From Hyphomicrobium_A sp965243865 (GTDB taxonomy: Bacteria; Pseudomonadota; Alphaproteobacteria; Rhizobiales; Hyphomicrobiaceae): 64,000 nt of DNA. The translations under genes and the position numbers were made by a program. The stretch covers positions 3,844,001 through 3,908,000 of the forward strand of contig NZ_OZ251603.1 in NCBI RefSeq assembly GCF_965243865.1. The letters are read 5' to 3'. Position 1 is the stretch's first letter, and each line of letters opens with the position of its first letter. Of this stretch, positions 61,308-64,000 are shown piece by piece. Under the pieces are notes generated by a model. It saw nothing but the letters and a program-made list of their open reading frames with translations, was not told the origin of the DNA and did not search any database.

Positions 61308-62526
61308 AGGGCAAAGCAGCGCAATGTCGCAGCAACTCGCCATCGCCTTCTTTGGCCACGACTGGAACGAAAGCACCGTGATCAAGCGCGCCAACGCCTT
61401 CATGGCGCATGGAGCGAAAGTCACCGGCTTCATGTTCCATCGGGTGCGGCGGAGGGCAACCGCACAACCGAAGTGGAACAACATCGACCTCGGCGAAACG
61501 CACGATCGCAGCTATGCGCAACGTCTGCCGCGCCTGCTGCGCGGTTTGGTCCGAGCCGTGCGCCACTGGCCAGAACTGCGTAGCGCGCAAGTCTTTTATG
61601 CGCGCAACATCGATATGCTGTTCATCGCGGTGATGGCCAAGACGCTGACTCGATCGCCGGCCATCGTCGTTTATGAGGCGCTGGACGTACAACCTGTGTT
61701 CGTTGGCAACCGGCCGATCAACCGGCTGTTCCGCTGGGCCGAGCGCCGCTTGCTGGCGGCGTGCAATCTGGTGGTCGTAAGCGCACCAGATCACATGACC
61801 GAGTACTTCCAGCGTATCCAAGGATATCGCGGCGACTGGCGCCTACTGGAGAACAAGGTCGCGGACGATCCAGCGCTTTCACCGGCGACCGGGATTGTGC
61901 AGAAGCCGGCGGCAGCGCCACCATGGGTTATCGGCTTCTTCGGTGTCCTGCGCTGCGTGCGCAGCCTGGAGATATTGCAGCATCTCGCCGCGAAGCTCCC
62001 CGACAGAGTCGTGATCCATCTGCGCGGCCAGGTTTCGGAGACCGACATCCCGCGAAAGCGCCTCGAAGAGCTGACTGCACGCTATCCCAACATCGTCTTC
62101 CACGGGCCGTACTCCAACCCGCACGACCTCGCCGGCATATACGGCCAGATCCATTTCGCATGGGCCATCGACTACATCGCCGCCGAGTCCAACTCGCGTT
62201 GGAGCCTGTTGAATCGCTTCTACGAGGGTGGCCTGTTCGCCGCTGTTCCATTGGGGCGCGCCGGCACCGCAACGGGCCGTTTAATGCAGGAGCGCGGCTT
62301 CGGTCGCACCTTCGATGAGCCGCTGGAAGACAACCTCGTCGACTTCTTCCGCTCGCTGGACCTGGAAACTTACGCTGCCATGCGCGCGCGGCTCAGCGCC
62401 GCCCCCCGCGCCATGTTCGTTGATGAGACCGACACCCGCGATCTGCTTCGCGCCTTGCAAGCCAGATCGAATAACAAGCAAGCAATAAGCAGCCGCGCCG
62501 CAGCTGCCATGGAGCCCCGCGTATGA
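61297..62526 (+). CDS. Glycosyltransferase family 4-like protein
   Basis: A 409-residue glycosyltransferase. The N-terminal half opens IAFFGHDWNESTVIKRANAF, and the C-terminal half has WVIGFFGVLRCVRSLEILQH with VIHLRGQVS and the acceptor-side YEGGLFAAVPLGRAGTATGR. GGGGGG precedes the ATG. It overlaps the polymerase gene by 11 bases and its stop overlaps the GH16 start. Confidence 0.85.
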   Translation: MTSEGQSSAMSQQLAIAFFGHDWNESTVIKRANAFMAHGAKVTGFMFHRVRRRATAQPKWNNIDLGETHDRSYAQRLPRLLRGLVRAVRHWPELRSAQVFYARNIDMLFIAVMAKTLTRSPAIVVYEALDVQPVFVGNRPINRLFRWAERRLLAACNLVVVSAPDHMTEYFQRIQGYRGDWRLLENKVADDPALSPATGIVQKPAAAPPWVIGFFGVLRCVRSLEILQHLAAKLPDRVVIHLRGQVSETDIPRKRLEELTARYPNIVFHGPYSNPHDLAGIYGQIHFAWAIDYIAAESNSRWSLLNRFYEGGLFAAVPLGRAGTATGRLMQERGFGRTFDEPLEDNLVDFFRSLDLETYAAMRARLSAAPRAMFVDETDTRDLLRALQARSNNKQAISSRAAAAMEPRV

Positions 62527-63356
62527 GTATCCAGTTCGCCGCCTCTCGGGTTTCGCATCTCGTTACGATGCTTGCTCTGGCGGGATCATGCCTGCCGCTG
62601 CTGTCGGCACCGAGCGTGGCGGCCGAGGTGGGCAAATCTTTCGTCGATACGTTCGAGAGCTTCGACCGAACGCGCTGGTACATTTCGCATGGCTGGTCGA
62701 ATGGCGCGCATCAAAGCTGCGCCTGGTTCAACCGCAACGTAAAGCTGCTTTCGAGCAAGGAGGTGATGCTGTCGCTCACCGACGAGACGCTTGCCGACCA
62801 CAAATATACCTGTGCCGAGATTCAGACCGTCGAAAAGTACGGCTACGGCACTTACGAGGTGCGCATGCGCCCGGCCAAGGCCTCGGGAACGGTCAGCGCG
62901 TTCTTCACTTACGTCGGCGCCAGCTCTGACGGCAAAGGGCAGGACGAGATCGACATCGAGTTCCTTGGCAAGGACACGCGCACCGTCCAATTGAACTACT
63001 TCGTCGACGGTGACGGCAATCATGCGAAGGTCGAGCAGTTGGGCTTCGATGCCAGCACCCGCGTCGAGAGCTACGCTTATGAGTGGCTTCGAGATGGCAT
63101 TCGCTGGTTCATCAACGGCAAGCTCGTGCACGAGGTCAAAGCCGAGCCGGGCAAGCCGATGCCCAAGCGCCCCGGCAAGATCTTCATAAGCTTGTGGAGC
63201 GGCGCGGGGGCGGAGACCGAAAACTGGCTGGGCCCGTTCAAATACTCGGGAACGGCGCTGACCGCGGTTTACGATCGCATTGCCTTTACCGCTGCCGGGG
63301 AGCCCTGCCAGTTCGAAGGCTCAGTCGTCTGCGGCTACGAGAAGAAGGCCCCCTGA
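62523..63356 (+). CDS. Glycoside hydrolase family 16 protein
   Basis: A 277-residue exported endoglucanase-like enzyme: signal peptide residues 1-34, then the GH16 beta-jelly-roll with catalytic motif DEIDIEFLG (E142, D144, E146). Bacterial members cut beta-1,3/1,4-glucans or succinoglycan (ExoK-like). ATGA overlap with the glycosyltransferase shows coupling, so it likely trims the polysaccharide made here. Confidence 0.88.
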   Translation: MSIQFAASRVSHLVTMLALAGSCLPLLSAPSVAAEVGKSFVDTFESFDRTRWYISHGWSNGAHQSCAWFNRNVKLLSSKEVMLSLTDETLADHKYTCAEIQTVEKYGYGTYEVRMRPAKASGTVSAFFTYVGASSDGKGQDEIDIEFLGKDTRTVQLNYFVDGDGNHAKVEQLGFDASTRVESYAYEWLRDGIRWFINGKLVHEVKAEPGKPMPKRPGKIFISLWSGAGAETENWLGPFKYSGTALTAVYDRIAFTAAGEPCQFEGSVVCGYEKKAP

Positions 63357-63369
63357 CCGATTGCCAGCT

Positions 63370-64000
63370 TCAGCGGTAGGTCTGCACCGCATACTCGCGA
63401 TAGCGAGAGCCGAACACGCTGGCAACGAGGCCGGCGCCGCGGCATAGGGTGTAGAAGCTGGCAACAAACGCCTCGGGCCGTCCGGATACACTCATCACCG
63501 CGCCCTTGACCACGCGCAGGCCACCAAGGCCAATGCGAGCAATCCCACGCGCGAGATTGTACAGCCGGCCGTGCGTGCTCGCCGGATCGAAGTGCGCGAG
63601 CTCGGCCTCGATCGCGCCCGTGCGATACCAGCGGCGCCACAGCCACTGCGCCGTCATGCGGTAACCCGGCACGACCTCGTGCACCACGGCGTCCTCTGCC
63701 CACGCGATGCGCCCGCCATTGGCGATCAGGTTCTTGAAGAACACGGTGTCTTCGCCTCCGGTCTCGTTGAAGCGCGCTTCGAAGACCAACCCGCCCCGTT
63801 CGATCGCCGACATGTCGACGATGCAATTGCAGGTGTAACCGTCGTTGACGAGCCCGGCGGTCGGTGCGCGGCGCGTGACGAAAGCCGTGAGCGGCAGCCA
63901 CGACGCCGGCGGTGCGACGAACAGCGGATAGACGGGGCCGATCGCAGCCGCAGCTTGCATCGATAGCAGGCTGTCGAACAGGTTCTGCAGCCACTCCAGA
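63370..64000 (-). CDS. Glycosyltransferase family 2 protein, C-terminal part
   Basis: The reading frame runs off the right edge, so only the last about 210 residues are seen. NETGGEDTVFFKNLIANGGR is the GT2 acceptor/ED motif, and WLWRRWYRTGAIEAEL is the typical membrane-proximal end. It converges on the GH16 gene with 13 bases between. The start lies outside the window. Confidence 0.8.
   Translation of the reverse strand, partial: LEWLQNLFDSLLSMQAAAAIGPVYPLFVAPPASWLPLTAFVTRRAPTAGLVNDGYTCNCIVDMSAIERGGLVFEARFNETGGEDTVFFKNLIANGGRIAWAEDAVVHEVVPGYRMTAQWLWRRWYRTGAIEAELAHFDPASTHGRLYNLARGIARIGLGGLRVVKGAVMSVSGRPEAFVASFYTLCRGAGLVASVFGSRYREYAVQTYR

Noticed and set aside
1..64000. Mobile elements, CRISPR arrays or rRNA genes
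   Set aside because: No transposase, integrase, direct-repeat array or rRNA-like sequence was seen; the tRNA-Pro has no integrase gene or obvious att duplicate nearby.

Overview
The window reads as one contiguous stretch of chromosome from a GC-rich methylotrophic alphaproteobacterium, most like Hyphomicrobium or a close relative in the Rhizobiales. This is inferred from gene content: a lanthanide-type XoxF methanol dehydrogenase, a full set of tetrahydromethanopterin (H4MPT)-linked formaldehyde oxidation genes, pqqABCDE, an NDUFS4-type complex I subunit beside tRNA-Pro, and cysteine genes of the APS-reductase type. I see no rRNA, insertion sequence, phage or CRISPR array.

Layout. 0.1-2.0 kb: a DUF1194 protein and a pentapeptide-repeat operon. 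2.2-6.9 kb: fhcBADC, the formyltransferase/hydrolase complex (minus strand). 7.1-22 kb: a methanol-oxidation region. It holds an mxaD homologue, two beta-propeller proteins, two unrecognised exported proteins, a SoxYZ-like carrier with a zinc metallohydrolase, xoxF-xoxG-xoxJ, a CXXCW-type rhodanese-like protein, and an alcohol-linked ABC exporter-like operon. 22.2-25.2 kb: a DUF3280 protein with a NitT/TauT-type ABC importer. 25.2-38.7 kb: methofuran and H4MPT cofactor genes (mfnB, folB-like, amino-acid-kinase-like, DHPS-like, DUF447, HisA-like, beta-RFAP synthase, ATP-grasp ligases, CitG-like, carbinolamine dehydratase, folK) interleaved with the pathway enzymes fae, mch and mtdB. 39.2-43.2 kb: cytochrome c and pqqABCDE (minus). 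43.7-53.8 kb: sulfate assimilation (cysG-cysJ-cysI plus; two TauE/SafE permeases and cysHDN minus). 54.4-56.5 kb: a double cold-shock protein, DUF192, tRNA-Pro, the NDUFS4-type subunit and DUF6481. 56.6-64 kb: polysaccharide genes, the last cut by the window edge.

How it fits together: PQQ made by pqqABCDE loads XoxF in the periplasm. XoxF oxidises methanol and passes electrons to XoxG and probably the small cytochrome c. Formaldehyde entering the cytoplasm is condensed with H4MPT by Fae, oxidised by MtdB, hydrolysed by Mch, and released as formate by the Fhc complex on methofuran. The genes for making both cofactors lie between these enzymes. Around xoxF sit periplasmic proteins of unknown function that look like a sulfur or redox relay.

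The best non-coding signals are a terminator-like hairpin between pqqA and pqqB, a long hairpin between xoxF and xoxG, a cluster of TTCACG/CGTGAA half-sites in the divergent xoxF promoter region, and dyads upstream of pqqA.
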